Assembly (NCBI RefSeq): GCF_001077815.2
Contig: NZ_CP011310.1
Span: 310,001-374,000, forward strand
DNA: 64,000 nucleotides
Origin: Aurantiacibacter atlanticus
GTDB taxonomy: Bacteria > Pseudomonadota > Alphaproteobacteria > Sphingomonadales > Sphingomonadaceae
Direction of reading: 5' to 3'
Under the pieces are notes generated by a model that saw only the letters and a list, made by a program, of their open reading frames with translations, was not told where the DNA came from and made no database searches. Both the position numbers and the translations under genes were made by a program. This document shows positions 29,714-39,893 of the stretch, piece after piece. Numbering within the stretch: the first letter of the stretch is position 1; each line of letters begins with the position of its first letter.

Positions 29714-30517
29714 TCAGTGCTGCTGCTGGAGGAATAGCATGATCCGGTCCTGCACCGGTTCGTGCACCACTAGGTCATGGCCCCATTCGGGATAGGTTTC
29801 GATCACCGTGTCGTCCCGCACCTTGGCCAGCGCCTGCGCCTGTTCAAGCGCGATGAGCGAATCTGCCTCGCCATGCACGATTAATATCGGTTCGCCGATT
29901 TCGGGCAGCTTCTGGTCGTTGCGATAGCGATCACGCAGCAGCAGGCGGACGGGCAACCAGCGGAGCTTGCGTGCGGCGGTTTCTTCCATGCTATCGAATG
30001 GAGAAATCAGCACCAGCGCACGCGCACGGACTTCCGTAGCAAGCTGGGTGGCGACGCCAGAGCCGATTGAATTGCCCACCAGCACAATTTCGCTTTCAGC
30101 CAACCGCTGCTTTTCGCGCAGGAAACGCCATGCGGCCCGCGCATCTTCATACAATCCGGCTTCAGATGGTGTGCCGGCATTGCCTGAATAGCCGCGATAT
30201 TCAGCGGCCATGATGCCATAGCCCGCGCGTGCCAACCGCGCTGTTACCAAGGCAGAAGATTGCCAGTTGGCGCCATTGCCGTGGAAGAACAGGATGGTGG
30301 GCAATCCGTCTTGCGCCGGGAGATAGCCAGCAGTCAGTTCCAGCCTATCGCGCGTCTCATAGCTAACATTCCGAAAGCCAGACGGAACATCATTGCTGGC
30401 AACAGGCGGCGCGTAGATAAAGCGGTGCTGGTTGAGATAGACCAGCGCAATCAGCCCGCCATAAATAAGCAAAAGGATGAGGATGACATAACCGATCACC
30501 CGCATTCCTTTCCACAC
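29714..30517 (-). CDS. Membrane-anchored alpha/beta hydrolase (ABHD13/BEM46-like)
   Basis: 267-residue serine hydrolase with one N-terminal membrane helix (VILILLLIYGGLIALVYL) and an alpha/beta hydrolase domain outside or at the membrane. The oxyanion-loop motif is FFHGNGANW, the nucleophile elbow VGNSIGSG, the acid Asp in HGEADSLI and the base His in EWGHDLVVH. It resembles the BEM46/ABHD13 group, whose substrates are poorly known. A second start (Met 5) is possible. Its start lies 8 bases after the dxs stop, so it is probably the last gene of the dxs transcript. Confidence 0.85.
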   Translation of the reverse strand: MWKGMRVIGYVILILLLIYGGLIALVYLNQHRFIYAPPVASNDVPSGFRNVSYETRDRLELTAGYLPAQDGLPTILFFHGNGANWQSSALVTARLARAGYGIMAAEYRGYSGNAGTPSEAGLYEDARAAWRFLREKQRLAESEIVLVGNSIGSGVATQLATEVRARALVLISPFDSMEETAARKLRWLPVRLLLRDRYRNDQKLPEIGEPILIVHGEADSLIALEQAQALAKVRDDTVIETYPEWGHDLVVHEPVQDRIMLFLQQQH

Positions 30518-30525
30518 AGCAAGAT

Positions 30526-32475
30526 CTAGGCCCGCGCCTCTGTCACGCCCGCGCTGTTGTGACGCAGCGCTTCAAGAACGGTTTCGACAATATGCGGCGC
30601 ATTGAGGCGCGCACTGTCATACTGTTTCACCGGATCATCGTGATCAAGGAAAGTATCGGGCAGGCGCATGGTGCGGATCTTGAGGCCGCCTGTCGAACTG
30701 TCCGGATCGGTCAGCCCTTCGTCGCTCGCCATTGTCAGAAGATGTGCACCCATCCCGCCAATGGCCGCCTCTTCCACGGTGACCAGCACCTCGTGTGAAT
30801 CGGCCAGTTCACGTATCAACGCCTCGTCTATTGGCTTGGCAAAACGCATGTCGGCAACCGTGGTGGCAAGGCCCATGGCTTCCAGCTGATCTGCTGCCTT
30901 CTTCGCCTCCTCCAGGCGCGCACCGAGCGATAGGATGGCAACTTTGCCAACCTTGGCATCGCCGCGCACTACGCGGCCCTTTCCGATTTCAAGGAGCTGC
31001 GGCATCTCCGGCATCTCAACGCCGACACCATTGCCGCGCGGATACCGAAAAGCGATTGGGCCGCTATCATGCTGGGCAGCAGTGTAGGTCATATGGACAA
31101 GCTCAGCCTCGTCTGCGGCGGCCATGACGACGAAGTTGGGCAGGCTGGCGAGATAGGTCACATCAAATGATCCCGCATGTGTCGCGCCGTCGGCACCGAC
31201 CAGTCCGGCACGGTCGATGGCAAACCGGACGGGCAGGTTCTGGATCGCCACATCATGCACCACCTGATCATAGGCGCGCTGGAGAAAGGTGGAATAGATG
31301 GCCGCAAAAGGGCGCATGCCCTGTGCGGCAAGCCCGGCGGCGAAGGTTACGCCATGCTGTTCGGCAATGCCGACATCAAAAGCACGATCGGGATGCATCT
31401 GTGAAAATTTGTCAACGCCCGTCCCGCCCGGCATCGCGGCTGTGATTGCGCAGATGCGGTCGTCAGTTTCAGCCAGCTTCGCCAGAGTTTCCCCGAACAC
31501 ATTTTGATAGGCGGGCGGACCAGCAGCGCTTTTCTTCTTTTCACCAGTGACAACATCGAATTTGGGAACGCCGTGATATTTGTCGGCGCTGTCTTCAGCA
31601 GGCGCATAGCCCTTGCCCTTGGTGGTCACGACATGGACCAGTATCGGCCCCTGATCACTATCGCGCACATTTTCCAGCACGGGGATGAGGTGATCGAGGT
31701 TGTGCCCGTCAATCGGGCCGACATAATAGAAGCCCAGTTCTTCAAACAGGGTTCCGCCCGTCACCATACCACGGGTATATTCCTCTGCCTTGTGCAGGGA
31801 ATGATGCACACGGCGGCCAATCTTGTTGGCCACCTTGGACGCGAGCGAGCGCAGGCCGAGATATTCGCTGGAGGACACCATGCGCGCCAGATAGGCGGAC
31901 AGTCCGCCTACCGGAGGCGCAATGGACATATCATTATCATTGAGGATCACCACCAGCCGATTGCCGGCCTGTTCGGCATTATTCATCGCCTCATAGGCCA
32001 TGCCCGCGCTCATCGCGCCATCACCGATAACAGCGATCGCCTTCCCCGGCGCATCATTGAGCTTGTTAGCAACAGCAAAGCCCAGACCTGCCGATATGGA
32101 GGTAGAGGAATGCGCCGCGCCAAACGGGTCATATTCACTTTCGCTGCGCTTGGTGAAGCCCGACAGCCCGCCAGCCTGGCGCAATGTACGAATGCGGTCC
32201 CGCCGTCCGGTAAGGATTTTGTGGGGGTAGGCCTGATGGCCAACATCCCAGATCAGCCGATCATCGGGGGTATTGAAGATATAGTGGATTGCGACGGTCA
32301 ATTCGACAACGCCCAGGCCGGACCCGAGATGGCCGCCGGTGGAGCCGACAGCATCAATCATCTCTGCGCGAAGTTCGTCAGCAAGCTGGCGCAATTGCTC
32401 TGGCGCTAGCTTGCGGAGATGTTCAGGGGTGCCGACAGTGTCGAGCAGCGGCGTATCCGGACGAGATGCAGTCAT
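30526..32475 (-). CDS. dxs: 1-deoxy-D-xylulose-5-phosphate synthase
   Basis: First enzyme of the MEP pathway to isoprenoids, joining pyruvate and glyceraldehyde 3-phosphate with thiamine diphosphate. At 649 residues it has the normal length. Seen are the N-terminal [20 protein letters not shown], the diphosphate motif [19 protein letters not shown] with the following [13 protein letters not shown], and the transketolase pyrimidine-domain segment [18 protein letters not shown]. The start at 32475 gives [12 protein letters not shown] 14-bp palindrome lies 38 bases upstream (32513-32526). Confidence 0.96.
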   Translation of the reverse strand: MTASRPDTPLLDTVGTPEHLRKLAPEQLRQLADELRAEMIDAVGSTGGHLGSGLGVVELTVAIHYIFNTPDDRLIWDVGHQAYPHKILTGRRDRIRTLRQAGGLSGFTKRSESEYDPFGAAHSSTSISAGLGFAVANKLNDAPGKAIAVIGDGAMSAGMAYEAMNNAEQAGNRLVVILNDNDMSIAPPVGGLSAYLARMVSSSEYLGLRSLASKVANKIGRRVHHSLHKAEEYTRGMVTGGTLFEELGFYYVGPIDGHNLDHLIPVLENVRDSDQGPILVHVVTTKGKGYAPAEDSADKYHGVPKFDVVTGEKKKSAAGPPAYQNVFGETLAKLAETDDRICAITAAMPGGTGVDKFSQMHPDRAFDVGIAEQHGVTFAAGLAAQGMRPFAAIYSTFLQRAYDQVVHDVAIQNLPVRFAIDRAGLVGADGATHAGSFDVTYLASLPNFVVMAAADEAELVHMTYTAAQHDSGPIAFRYPRGNGVGVEMPEMPQLLEIGKGRVVRGDAKVGKVAILSLGARLEEAKKAADQLEAMGLATTVADMRFAKPIDEALIRELADSHEVLVTVEEAAIGGMGAHLLTMASDEGLTDPDSSTGGLKIRTMRLPDTFLDHDDPVKQYDSARLNAPHIVETVLEALRHNSAGVTEARA

Positions 32476-32512
32476 AATGCAGTCTTACACCGCATTTTCT
32501 GGCCTGTCGATG

Positions 32513-32526
32513 AACGCTTAAGCGTT
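32513..32526. promoter_or_regulatory. Perfect 14-bp palindrome upstream of dxs
   Basis: AACGCTTAAGCGTT reads the same on both strands. It lies in the 74-base gap between the Fur/Zur gene stop and the dxs start, and is flanked by six A residues on the plus strand. On the minus strand the T-run comes before the stem, so it does not fit a terminator for the upstream gene. It may be an operator; not experimentally linked to any regulator here. Confidence 0.4.
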
Positions 32527-32549
32527 AAAAAAGAACGGTTCGTCGTGGG

Positions 32550-33014
32550 CTAAGCGGCGCAATCACGGCATAGGCCACGCAACTCCACCACGGGGCGCAC
32601 ATCGCGATAACCATGCGCCCTCCCTGCCTTTCGCAAGGCATCGGTTAGCGTGTCATCATCAAAGTGGTCCGCCTGCCCGCAATCATCGCAAATCAGGAAA
32701 ATGCAATCATGGCGGCACCCGGGGTGGCTGTTGACGAGATAGGCGTTGGCACTTTCAATCCGGTTGGCCAGATTTGTGCGCACGAAAAGATCCAGAATAC
32801 GGTAAACACTGTTGGCCGCCACACGCTTGCCACGCGCCTTGCCCACATCTTCCGCAATATCATAGGCTGATACCGGACGCCCCTGTGCGGCAAGCACCTT
32901 GAACACGTCCTCGCGCATTGTCGTCCATTGCTCTCCAGCTTCGGTCAGCACCGTTGCAGCTTCGGCCAGCAGCTTGTCGCCGGAATGTTCGTGGTGGTTA
33001 TGTCGTGTCGCCAT
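32550..33014 (-). CDS. Fur-family regulator, probably zinc-responsive (Zur)
   Basis: 154-residue metal-dependent repressor. The winged helix covers about 20-85 (SAYDIAEDVGKARGKRVAANSVYRILDLF), and the C-terminal half holds HPGCRHDCIFLICDDCG and a final LRGLCRDCAA, i.e. the CxxC pairs that bind structural zinc in Fur/Zur proteins. A His-rich start (MATRHNHHEHSG) and the spacing resemble Zur more than Fur, but the metal cannot be proven by eye. The start at 33014 is used; the open frame continues to 33236 inside msrA in another frame. It lies between msrA and dxs, all minus strand. Confidence 0.85.
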   Translation of the reverse strand: MATRHNHHEHSGDKLLAEAATVLTEAGEQWTTMREDVFKVLAAQGRPVSAYDIAEDVGKARGKRVAANSVYRILDLFVRTNLANRIESANAYLVNSHPGCRHDCIFLICDDCGQADHFDDDTLTDALRKAGRAHGYRDVRPVVELRGLCRDCAA

Positions 33015-33049
33015 GCGCCCAACATAGGCGCGCTGGCGAGCAGGTGCAA

Positions 33050-33721
33050 TCAACCGGTGCGATAGCGTGCACGGTAAAGGCCGGGGAAGCGCGCGCGCAA
33101 TGCTGCGACCTTGGGCGCATCCCAGCGACGGATGTAGCCATTGTCCGGATTGCGCAGTGCAAAATCCTGATGATAGCGTTCGGCTTCGTAAAAGCGACGG
33201 TGGCTTTCGATGCGCACGGCGATCGGATCGCTCCATTCACCCGAACGGCCCACCTGCCGGATATAGCTTTGCGCCACGGCGCGCTGTTCTGCATTCATGG
33301 GGACAATGGCTGCACGATAATGCGATCCGCGATCAGGGCCCTGGCGGTTGACCAATGTCGGGTCCGCAACCACCGAGAACAGGATCTGCAGCAATTGATC
33401 GTAACGCACGACCGAAGGATCATAGGCGATGCGCACTGCTTCTGCATGGCGCGTAAAACCGCGGGACACACGCGAATAAATCGCGTTGGCGGCGGTGCCG
33501 CCGTGATAACCGGATACAGCGCTTGTCACGCCGCGCGTATGGCTGAAGACCGCCTCTACGCCCCAGAAGCAACCACCTGCAAAAATCGCCACCTGCAACC
33601 CTTGTTCGTCAGCCTGACGTGTAGCGACCGGCGCATCGAATATTTCTGCGGCCGATGCACTAGTGGCAGCAAGCGAAAGGGTCCCAACTCCGAAGAGAAT
33701 TGCGGCGTAAAGGTTATTCAA
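33050..33721 (-). CDS. msrA: Peptide methionine-(S)-S-oxide reductase, exported
   Basis: Reduces methionine-S-sulfoxide. The 223-residue protein begins with a Sec-type signal peptide (LYAAILFGVGTLSLAATSASA) and then has the catalytic motif AGGCFWGVEAVF with Cys near residue 51, followed by GVTSAVSGYHGG and a normal family core ending DAPKVAALRARFPGLYR. The start codon appears to be TTG at 33721, since no ATG lies before the signal peptide. With the Tat-exported MsrB at 18790 the cell would have both stereospecific reductases in the periplasm, although the genes are 14 kb apart. Confidence 0.9.
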   Translation of the reverse strand: MNNLYAAILFGVGTLSLAATSASAAEIFDAPVATRQADEQGLQVAIFAGGCFWGVEAVFSHTRGVTSAVSGYHGGTAANAIYSRVSRGFTRHAEAVRIAYDPSVVRYDQLLQILFSVVADPTLVNRQGPDRGSHYRAAIVPMNAEQRAVAQSYIRQVGRSGEWSDPIAVRIESHRRFYEAERYHQDFALRNPDNGYIRRWDAPKVAALRARFPGLYRARYRTG

Positions 33722-33726
33722 GAGCT

Positions 33727-33831
33727 TCAGGCTCCTCCGAGTTGCGGCAATATATTCGCCGCCAACACGGTTGCGGTTACACCGAAGCCCACAAAAAAGG
33801 AGCGGAAGAGTTCAGAGGAAAAGAGTGTCAT
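33727..33831 (-). CDS. Possible small membrane protein (34 aa) upstream of msrA
   Basis: A 34-residue frame (MTLFSSELFRSFFVGFGVTA... ending LPQLGGA) with one hydrophobic segment. It ends 5 bases before the TTG start of msrA, and its last codons contain the GGAGGA that could serve msrA, so coupling is possible. Short single-helix proteins of this kind occur in sphingomonads, but I cannot name a family. No clear ribosome binding site before its ATG. Confidence 0.3.
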   Translation of the reverse strand: MTLFSSELFRSFFVGFGVTATVLAANILPQLGGA

Positions 33832-33993
33832 AGCGGATGGTCCGGATTGCATTACAGTTTCGTATTGTTCGCAGCTGGATTAGCAAATGATTGCTTACGA
33901 AGGACTGAATTTGCACGTTGCCCGCCGTTCATGCGCCACAATTGCGGCGCATGTTCAACGACAGGATCGGCTTTCTCTCAGTGACCTGTACGT

Positions 33994-35583
33994 TCAATGC
34001 TTGAAGTGACGCATGCCGGTAAAGACCATGGCGATACCCGCTTCATCAGCGGCGGTTATGACTTCTTCGTCACGCATGGAGCCACCGGGCTGGATGACCA
34101 TTGTCGCCCCTGCCTCAACTGCGCTTATCAGACCATCTGCGAAGGGGAAGAAGGCGTCCGAAGCGACGGCGCTGCCCATTGTGCGAGGTTCGCTCCAGCC
34201 TTCCGATTCCGCTGCTTCGCGGGCACGCATGGCGGCAATGCGTGAAGAATCACGGCGGTTCATCTGGCCGGCCCCAATTCCTGCTGTCACCCCATCCTTG
34301 GCATAGACGATGGCATTGGATTTGACGTGCTTTGCCACTTTCCAGGCGAACAGCGCATCGGCGATTTCCGCCTCGCTCGGCTGACGCTTGGTGACAACCT
34401 TCAGCGTGTCTTCACCTACCACGCCATTATCGCGTGACTGGACCAGCATCCCGCCCGCAATGCTTTTGAGATCGAGGCCGGGCCGCGCAGGATCGGGCAG
34501 CTCGTCAATCAGCAAAAGGCGCAAATTGGGTTTGGCTGCAAAAGCCTCGCGCGCGGCATCATCGGCACCCGGTGCGATGACGACTTCAGTAAAGATTTTG
34601 GTGATCGCCTGCGCGGTCGGCCCATCCAGCGGGACATTGGATGCAACGATGCCGCCAAAGGCTGATATGCTGTCACAAGCGAGCGCCTTTCTCCATGCCT
34701 CAAGCAAAGTTGAGCTTTGGGCAACCCCGCAGGGATTGGCATGTTTGAGGATCACAATGGCGGGTGATTCCGAAGCGAATTCTGCCATCAGTCCCAGCGC
34801 CGCATCAGCATCGTTGAGGTTATTGTATGACAGCGCCTTGCCCTGAATTTGCTCGGCCTGCGGCACGCCTGGGCTGGCGGGTCCGCCAGGGAGATACAGC
34901 GCCGCGTTCTGATGCGGGTTCTCACCATAGCGCAGGGTGGATGAAAGGCTGAAAGCCACCGTGAATGACTCGGGAAATGTCTCGCCCTGATCGGCAAAGG
35001 CGAACCAGCTGCCGATGGCTGAATCATAAACTGCGGTAGCGGCAAATGCCTTGGCCGCCATGCGCTTGCGGAAAGGCAGTGTCGTGGCGCCATCATGATC
35101 GGCCAGTTCATCATACAGCGCGGTATAATCGTCCGGGTCGGTGACAATGGTGACATAGGCGTGGTTCTTGGCGGAAGACCGAACCATGCTCGGTCCGCCA
35201 ATATCGATATTCTCGATAATCGTGTCACGGTCCGCCCCGCTCATCACCGTGTTCACGAATGGATAGAGGTTGACCACAACCAGATCGATTGCGCCGATAT
35301 CGTGCGCTTCCATTGCGGCGGCATGTTCGGGATCATCGCGGACGGCAAGCAGGCCACCATGCACGACGGGATGCAGCGTCTTGACCCTGCCATCCATCAT
35401 TTCCGGAAAACCCGTGAGATCGGAAACGTCGCGTACCAGAAGGCCCGCATCGCGCAGCGCGCGGGCGGTGCCACCAGTCGATACCAGTTCCACACCGGCC
35501 TTCGCCAGCCGTCCGGCCAGTTCGACAATACCGGCCTTATCGGACACCGAGAGCAGTGCCCGCTTGATCGCAACGTCAGTCAT
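33994..35583 (-). CDS. purH: Bifunctional AICAR transformylase/IMP cyclohydrolase
   Basis: Carries out the last two steps of IMP synthesis: formylation of AICAR and ring closure. The 529-residue length is standard. The N-terminal MGS-like cyclohydrolase domain shows [18 protein letters not shown] and [16 protein letters not shown]; the transformylase domain shows [26 protein letters not shown] and the end [17 protein letters not shown]. It starts 10 bases after the stop of the heparinase-like gene and is the last gene of the rpe-heparinase-purH run. Confidence 0.97.
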   Translation of the reverse strand: MTDVAIKRALLSVSDKAGIVELAGRLAKAGVELVSTGGTARALRDAGLLVRDVSDLTGFPEMMDGRVKTLHPVVHGGLLAVRDDPEHAAAMEAHDIGAIDLVVVNLYPFVNTVMSGADRDTIIENIDIGGPSMVRSSAKNHAYVTIVTDPDDYTALYDELADHDGATTLPFRKRMAAKAFAATAVYDSAIGSWFAFADQGETFPESFTVAFSLSSTLRYGENPHQNAALYLPGGPASPGVPQAEQIQGKALSYNNLNDADAALGLMAEFASESPAIVILKHANPCGVAQSSTLLEAWRKALACDSISAFGGIVASNVPLDGPTAQAITKIFTEVVIAPGADDAAREAFAAKPNLRLLLIDELPDPARPGLDLKSIAGGMLVQSRDNGVVGEDTLKVVTKRQPSEAEIADALFAWKVAKHVKSNAIVYAKDGVTAGIGAGQMNRRDSSRIAAMRAREAAESEGWSEPRTMGSAVASDAFFPFADGLISAVEAGATMVIQPGGSMRDEEVITAADEAGIAMVFTGMRHFKH

Positions 35584-35593
35584 GCGTGATTAC

Positions 35594-37525
35594 TTATCCC
35601 ATTCGCTTGAGCAGCCAGGAGAAATTGCCTCCGCCGCGCGAGGCGAGGCCCTGGATCACCAATTGCTGTACCGGATGCGGACGGCCGTTTCCATCGATCC
35701 ACATACTTTCCTCCATTTCCAGCGCAGGCGCGCCGGTGACGAACTGCCAAAGGCTGCCGTCTGGCAATAGCAGGCTGGCATTGCGCCCGCCCGATCCCAG
35801 CGTGGCCTCGACATGACGGCCAAGGTGGAAGCGGATAGCAAAGGGGACTTTGCCGCGCTTACCCTTGCGGCCCGAAGGCAGAAGCACATCTTCGCCGCGC
35901 AGCTCGCTGCCATCGTCGCGCAGGATCAGAATGCGTTTGTGCAGCAGGCCAAAGCGGTTGGCATAACCATCATGGCTCGCCTCCAGCCGTCTGGCGCTGC
36001 CATGTTCCAGCTCCACCGTGCGCAGATCGACTTCAACTTCGCCGACGCCGCCACCCAGTTTGCCATCAAGCAGCACAGCGGTGGAATTCGCATCGCCGAG
36101 CACCAGCGTCGAATGTGCAGCGGTCGCCCGCAGGCCCTGTTCAACTCTGATCGGAACCTGTCCACCCGCCAGAGCAGCGCCGCCGCAATTGACGATCAAG
36201 CGTTGATCGCCATGGCTGAATTCAAACGCCAGCGTGCTGGCACAACCATTGCGCGCATGGCGCCCCAGTGGAGGCGGGGAGGCGTCGACCTGCAAGACAG
36301 CGGGCTTCGCCGTAATCCGCTGATAGCCCCAGCCGCGCGGTTCACGCAAAGGGCGTGCGCGCACGCCGCTCGCCTCTATTAGCGCAGCCAGCCTGCTTGC
36401 CGAGACCGCCGCACCGCCCTGCCAGCTGCCAAGGCCGCCATCACCATGCGTCAGCGCGAGCAGTGGCGGCACCATCAGCGCCAGCACCTTTCCGATTGCC
36501 TCTGGCACATCGCGCTTTGTTGCGCGGTAGCAGGCGGCAAGGTCGACCAGCAGCTCTATCGCCTGGATCTGCGCCACGGGACTGCGCGAAAGGGCACCGC
36601 CATCCTCGCCCACCAGTTCACCCAGTGCGCGCGCAAGCCCCGCTTCGCCAAACAGGCGGCGCGGCTTGCCTTCCGGCAGCAGCAAACCCGCCGCGATAAT
36701 AGCGCACCAAGCGGCGACTTCGCTCAACCGATCGGGCGCGCGTGTCGCATTGCGATCAAGCCAACGGGCCGTTTCTTCAATTGCGCTGAGGATGTCCTGC
36801 CGCTGCGCCTTATTGTCGCCAGCAAGGATCAGCGGTGCATGCACCAACCAACCAAGCAGGCGCAATCCGGCATGCTCCACCTTCCACGCTGGCCCCTTGC
36901 CGGGATGCGGATTGGCCGATAGCCAGCTTGCCAGAACGCGCTCTGCAACTTGCGAGCATTGGGCGCGCGGAGCGCTGGCATCCAGATCGCGCAGCCAGGT
37001 GAAGCCATGGATCACCCGCTCGAACGGCGGCGTCAGCTTGGCAGTCGGCCCGAAATCCACCTGCGCAATCGGCGCCTTGACGCCATGAACATAAAAATGG
37101 CCCGCCCGCAGCGCCATCCCGGCCGCACGCTCTCCGCCAAGCGGGTTATCAACCGTAGCGAGGAGGCGTGGGCGCGGCGGCTTGCGAAAAGGTGAAGCCA
37201 GCGTGCTACCCGGAATGCCGAGCCGATAGGCAATGCGCACCAGTCGCTCTGCCGCCGAAACGGACGGCGGATCGAAGTCGGTAAGCACCAAGGCACGGTC
37301 GGCAGCGATATTTTCATGCGTATCGCGCCTGTCGGCAGACCCGTCACTATCGAAGTCGCTCGCCAGCACCTCTTCGATCAATCCCCGCTCAAGCAGGTTT
37401 TCGCTGCCATCTTTCCCGAAATCGATAGCGGCCTTATCGGCCAATTTCGCAGAACGATCCCCGGATTGGCCTGCGTCATGGCGCAGCCGCACATCGCTGC
37501 GCAAGCCGGACGATTCGGCGTTCAT
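35594..37525 (-). CDS. Heparinase II/III-family protein
   Basis: 643-residue protein with the heparinase II/III-like layout: an alpha-helical first half (about 100-380, including [24 protein letters not shown] and [17 protein letters not shown]) and a beta-rich second half (about 400-630, with [18 protein letters not shown] and [18 protein letters not shown]). Such proteins are polysaccharide-lyase relatives. Genes like this regularly sit between rpe and purH in alphaproteobacteria, yet their substrate is not established. No convincing signal peptide is seen with the given start. It overlaps the rpe stop by 4 bases. Confidence 0.82.
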   Translation of the reverse strand: MNAESSGLRSDVRLRHDAGQSGDRSAKLADKAAIDFGKDGSENLLERGLIEEVLASDFDSDGSADRRDTHENIAADRALVLTDFDPPSVSAAERLVRIAYRLGIPGSTLASPFRKPPRPRLLATVDNPLGGERAAGMALRAGHFYVHGVKAPIAQVDFGPTAKLTPPFERVIHGFTWLRDLDASAPRAQCSQVAERVLASWLSANPHPGKGPAWKVEHAGLRLLGWLVHAPLILAGDNKAQRQDILSAIEETARWLDRNATRAPDRLSEVAAWCAIIAAGLLLPEGKPRRLFGEAGLARALGELVGEDGGALSRSPVAQIQAIELLVDLAACYRATKRDVPEAIGKVLALMVPPLLALTHGDGGLGSWQGGAAVSASRLAALIEASGVRARPLREPRGWGYQRITAKPAVLQVDASPPPLGRHARNGCASTLAFEFSHGDQRLIVNCGGAALAGGQVPIRVEQGLRATAAHSTLVLGDANSTAVLLDGKLGGGVGEVEVDLRTVELEHGSARRLEASHDGYANRFGLLHKRILILRDDGSELRGEDVLLPSGRKGKRGKVPFAIRFHLGRHVEATLGSGGRNASLLLPDGSLWQFVTGAPALEMEESMWIDGNGRPHPVQQLVIQGLASRGGGNFSWLLKRMG

Positions 37526-38187
37526 CCAGCCCCTCCGCGCAAGGCGGCGATATTGGCAGCATATTGCTCTGGCCCGCCTCTGAAGGTGGCGGAACCGGCC
37601 ACCAGCACATCGGCCCCCGCATCAATGCACTGGCGCGCAGTATCGGGGTTCACCCCGCCATCCACTTCGATCAGCACGTCCAGCCCGGCCTTGTCGATCA
37701 TTTTGCGGACCGCCTCGATCTTGCGCAATTGCGAGGCGATGAAGCTTTGGCCGCCAAAGCCCGGATTGACGCTCATGATAAGAACAAGGTCGATATCCTC
37801 GATTAGATAATCGAGCATCTTTGCGGGCGTTGCCGGGTTGAGCGAAATGCCCGGCTTCTTGCCCAATGAACGAATGGCCTGCACCGTGCGATGGACATGC
37901 GGCCCTGCCTCTGGGTGCACTGTGATGATGTCGGCACCGGCATCGGCAAATGCTTCAAGCCACTGGTCCACCGGCGAAACCATCAGATGCACATCGAAGG
38001 TTTTCGTTGTGCGCGGGCGCAGCGCCTTCACGACATCGGGACCGATGGTGATATTGGGCACGAAATGGCCATCCATCACATCGACATGGACCCAGTCGCA
38101 ACCGGCTTCGTCAATCGCGCGCACCTCTTCTCCCAGCCGGGCAAAATCGGCAGAAAGGATCGAGGGCGAGATGAGTGGAAGTGTCAT
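37522..38187 (-). CDS. rpe: Ribulose-phosphate 3-epimerase
   Basis: Interconverts ribulose 5-phosphate and xylulose 5-phosphate in the pentose phosphate pathway. TIM-barrel enzyme of 221 residues with the expected motifs [62 protein letters not shown] and [12 protein letters not shown]. The frame is open to 38244 but the start at 38187 gives the normal N-terminus. It heads the rpe-heparinase-purH run with a 4-base overlap to the next gene. Confidence 0.95.
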   Translation of the reverse strand: MTLPLISPSILSADFARLGEEVRAIDEAGCDWVHVDVMDGHFVPNITIGPDVVKALRPRTTKTFDVHLMVSPVDQWLEAFADAGADIITVHPEAGPHVHRTVQAIRSLGKKPGISLNPATPAKMLDYLIEDIDLVLIMSVNPGFGGQSFIASQLRKIEAVRKMIDKAGLDVLIEVDGGVNPDTARQCIDAGADVLVAGSATFRGGPEQYAANIAALRGGAG

Positions 38188-38446
38188 GATTGGTTTTCGA
38201 CGATAATGATCTGCGAATCGCCGCTCAAGCATGGCCAGGGCCAAAAAAGGTTAATCGCGGGGGAAAACTTCGTGTTTCGCAGGTCTGACGGCGCTCTTCA
38301 GCCGATGTTCACTGCCAAATGTGCAAATAGAGGCGAACAGGGGAACCGACGCGGTGTCGCAAATCGCACGCAAAACTGGCGTGCCTTACTGGCATTTCAC
38401 GCGCAGCTTTCCCAAACAGGTAAATATTCGCAGGACAGGACTACGT

Positions 38447-38947
38447 ATGACCACTCGCATTCTTCGCCAAGCTGGCGCCCTTTTGTTCGGCTCAGTGATT
38501 CTTGCAGGACTTTCGCTTCCCGCCAGCGCCCAGCAATATCGCCAGGAACTGCGGCATTCGGTTGCGCCCTGCCAAGGTAGCGGCCCGGCAGTGTGGATCA
38601 ATGTTACCGATGTCGCCGCTTCGCGCGGCACCCTGCGCATTCAGCTTTATCGCGGGACCGATGCCGATTGGCTAGAACGCGGCCGCTGGTTGCACCGGAT
38701 CGAAGTGCCTGCGCGCGCGGGCAACATGCAGGTTTGCATGCCCGTCCCCGCCACCGGCAATTACGCCATCGCCATTCGGCATGATGTAAATGGCAATGGC
38801 AGCACCGATATCCGCACCGATGGCGGAGGCATGTCAAACAACCCCAGTATCAACATCTTCAATCTGGGCCGCCCGAGTATAGACAGGACGCGCTTTTCGA
38901 TCGGGCGCGAAGTGAAGCCGATGGCGATCAGAATGCGCTATATGTAA
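38447..38947 (+). CDS. DUF2141-family exported protein
   Basis: 166-residue protein with a Sec signal peptide (ALLFGSVILAGLSLPASA) and a small beta-sandwich-like domain of the DUF2141 type: GTLRIQLYRGTDADWL, then YAIAIRHDVNGNGSTDI (a family-typical loop) and the ending KPMAIRMRYM. Function of the family is unknown; members often lie beside carotenoid, sterol or lipid genes. GGACAGGA upstream of the ATG at 38447 supports the start. It converges on the Tam41-like gene with a 20-base gap. A second DUF2141 gene is at 62014-62502. Confidence 0.82.
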   Translation: MTTRILRQAGALLFGSVILAGLSLPASAQQYRQELRHSVAPCQGSGPAVWINVTDVAASRGTLRIQLYRGTDADWLERGRWLHRIEVPARAGNMQVCMPVPATGNYAIAIRHDVNGNGSTDIRTDGGGMSNNPSINIFNLGRPSIDRTRFSIGREVKPMAIRMRYM

Positions 38948-38954
38948 CGCCCGG

Positions 38955-38980
38955 GCGCAAGTGCTCTTCAACCCTTGCGC
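38955..38980. terminator. Possible stem-loop between convergent genes
   Basis: GCGCAAG at 38955-38961 pairs with CTTGCGC at 38974-38980 across a 12-base loop. It spans the junction between the DUF2141 gene and the convergent Tam41-like gene. There is no run of T residues on either side, so termination activity is only a guess. Confidence 0.25.
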
Positions 38981-39855
38981 TTTGCGCGCCATACCCGCCA
39001 CAAGACACCGGGTGCCGCCAGCACAGGGTGGCTTTCGCGCCATGGCGTGATCTCCACCTTCACCCCGGTGTGCCGTTCCACCTTCCAGGCGGCATAGCGT
39101 CCGGCGCCGTCGAAAGTGCGGGTTGCGCGCACCAGTCGCGCTATGTTGAGCGGTTTGCCGAGCCGGCGGCGCCGGTGCCACCACCGCAAGATCCGTCGGC
39201 GCTCACCAGCGGGCATCATCGGGGTGATTACCTCGCCATTCTGCGAATAAGGGATATTGGCGGCCGCCAGCGTTGCAGCCAATAAACCGTCGAAATGCGC
39301 GACATTCAAATCAATGATGGAATCCTCGCGCCCCGGCTTTTCCACTCGCAATTCTGCTTTGTAAGTTGCGCGGAATAGCGCGCGCCAGAAATCTTTCTCG
39401 GCGCTGCAAGGCGGCCCTGCGGCTACGGCCAGGCGGGCCGCGGTCATACAGGCGGCCTGCACCGCCTCATTTACCGATTGCCCCACCGCATCGTCTCGGC
39501 TCCACGCAAGCGCGCTCGGCTGGACGAAACGCGCCCAGATCGTGGTGTCCCGCGATTTGCCAGCTGCTGCATTAGCGAATTTGGCCATCGTCATCGTCGC
39601 TATCTTGGCGCGTAGCGTCTCACCCTGATGGTCCCACTCGCGATAGGAGACGCGCGGCCACATGCCGGTTTCTGCCTCGCCAGGCAGAAGGACATAGAAA
39701 TCGAGAACGCCCTCGCGCGCGCCGGTGCGCAGATTGGAGCCGTAAAACAGGACCGCCATTGCGTCCGCTTCCTCGCCCAGTTGCGCCGCAAAGCTACGCG
39801 CTGCGGAATCCATGGTGCGTGAGAGAGACGCCGTGACAAGAGATGCAAGGGTCAT
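38968..39855 (-). CDS. Nucleotidyltransferase-like protein resembling Tam41 (CDP-diacylglycerol synthase)
   Basis: 295-residue soluble protein. The start of its core, FYGSNLRTGAREGVLDFYVLL (about 37-57), has the GS...hDF layout of nucleotidyltransferases. The later stretch RATYKAELRVEKPGRED followed by IIDLNVAHFDGLLAATLAAA recalls mitochondrial Tam41/Mmp37, which makes CDP-diacylglycerol from phosphatidic acid and CTP. The likeness is by eye against the remembered family pattern and is distant. The gene follows a diacylglycerol kinase gene with a 38-base gap on the same strand; that kinase would make phosphatidic acid, Tam41's substrate, which supports the idea. Otherwise it would be a hypothetical protein. 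Confidence 0.55.
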   Translation of the reverse strand: MTLASLVTASLSRTMDSAARSFAAQLGEEADAMAVLFYGSNLRTGAREGVLDFYVLLPGEAETGMWPRVSYREWDHQGETLRAKIATMTMAKFANAAAGKSRDTTIWARFVQPSALAWSRDDAVGQSVNEAVQAACMTAARLAVAAGPPCSAEKDFWRALFRATYKAELRVEKPGREDSIIDLNVAHFDGLLAATLAAANIPYSQNGEVITPMMPAGERRRILRWWHRRRRLGKPLNIARLVRATRTFDGAGRYAAWKVERHTGVKVEITPWRESHPVLAAPGVLWRVWRAKRKG

Positions 39856-39893
39856 CGGGCCAAGACCATCCGATACCGCTCAGGCGCGGTCGA

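Noticed and set aside
33700..33984. 94-codon open frame on the plus strand between msrA and purH
   Set aside because: No domain, no ribosome binding site, overlaps the msrA start.
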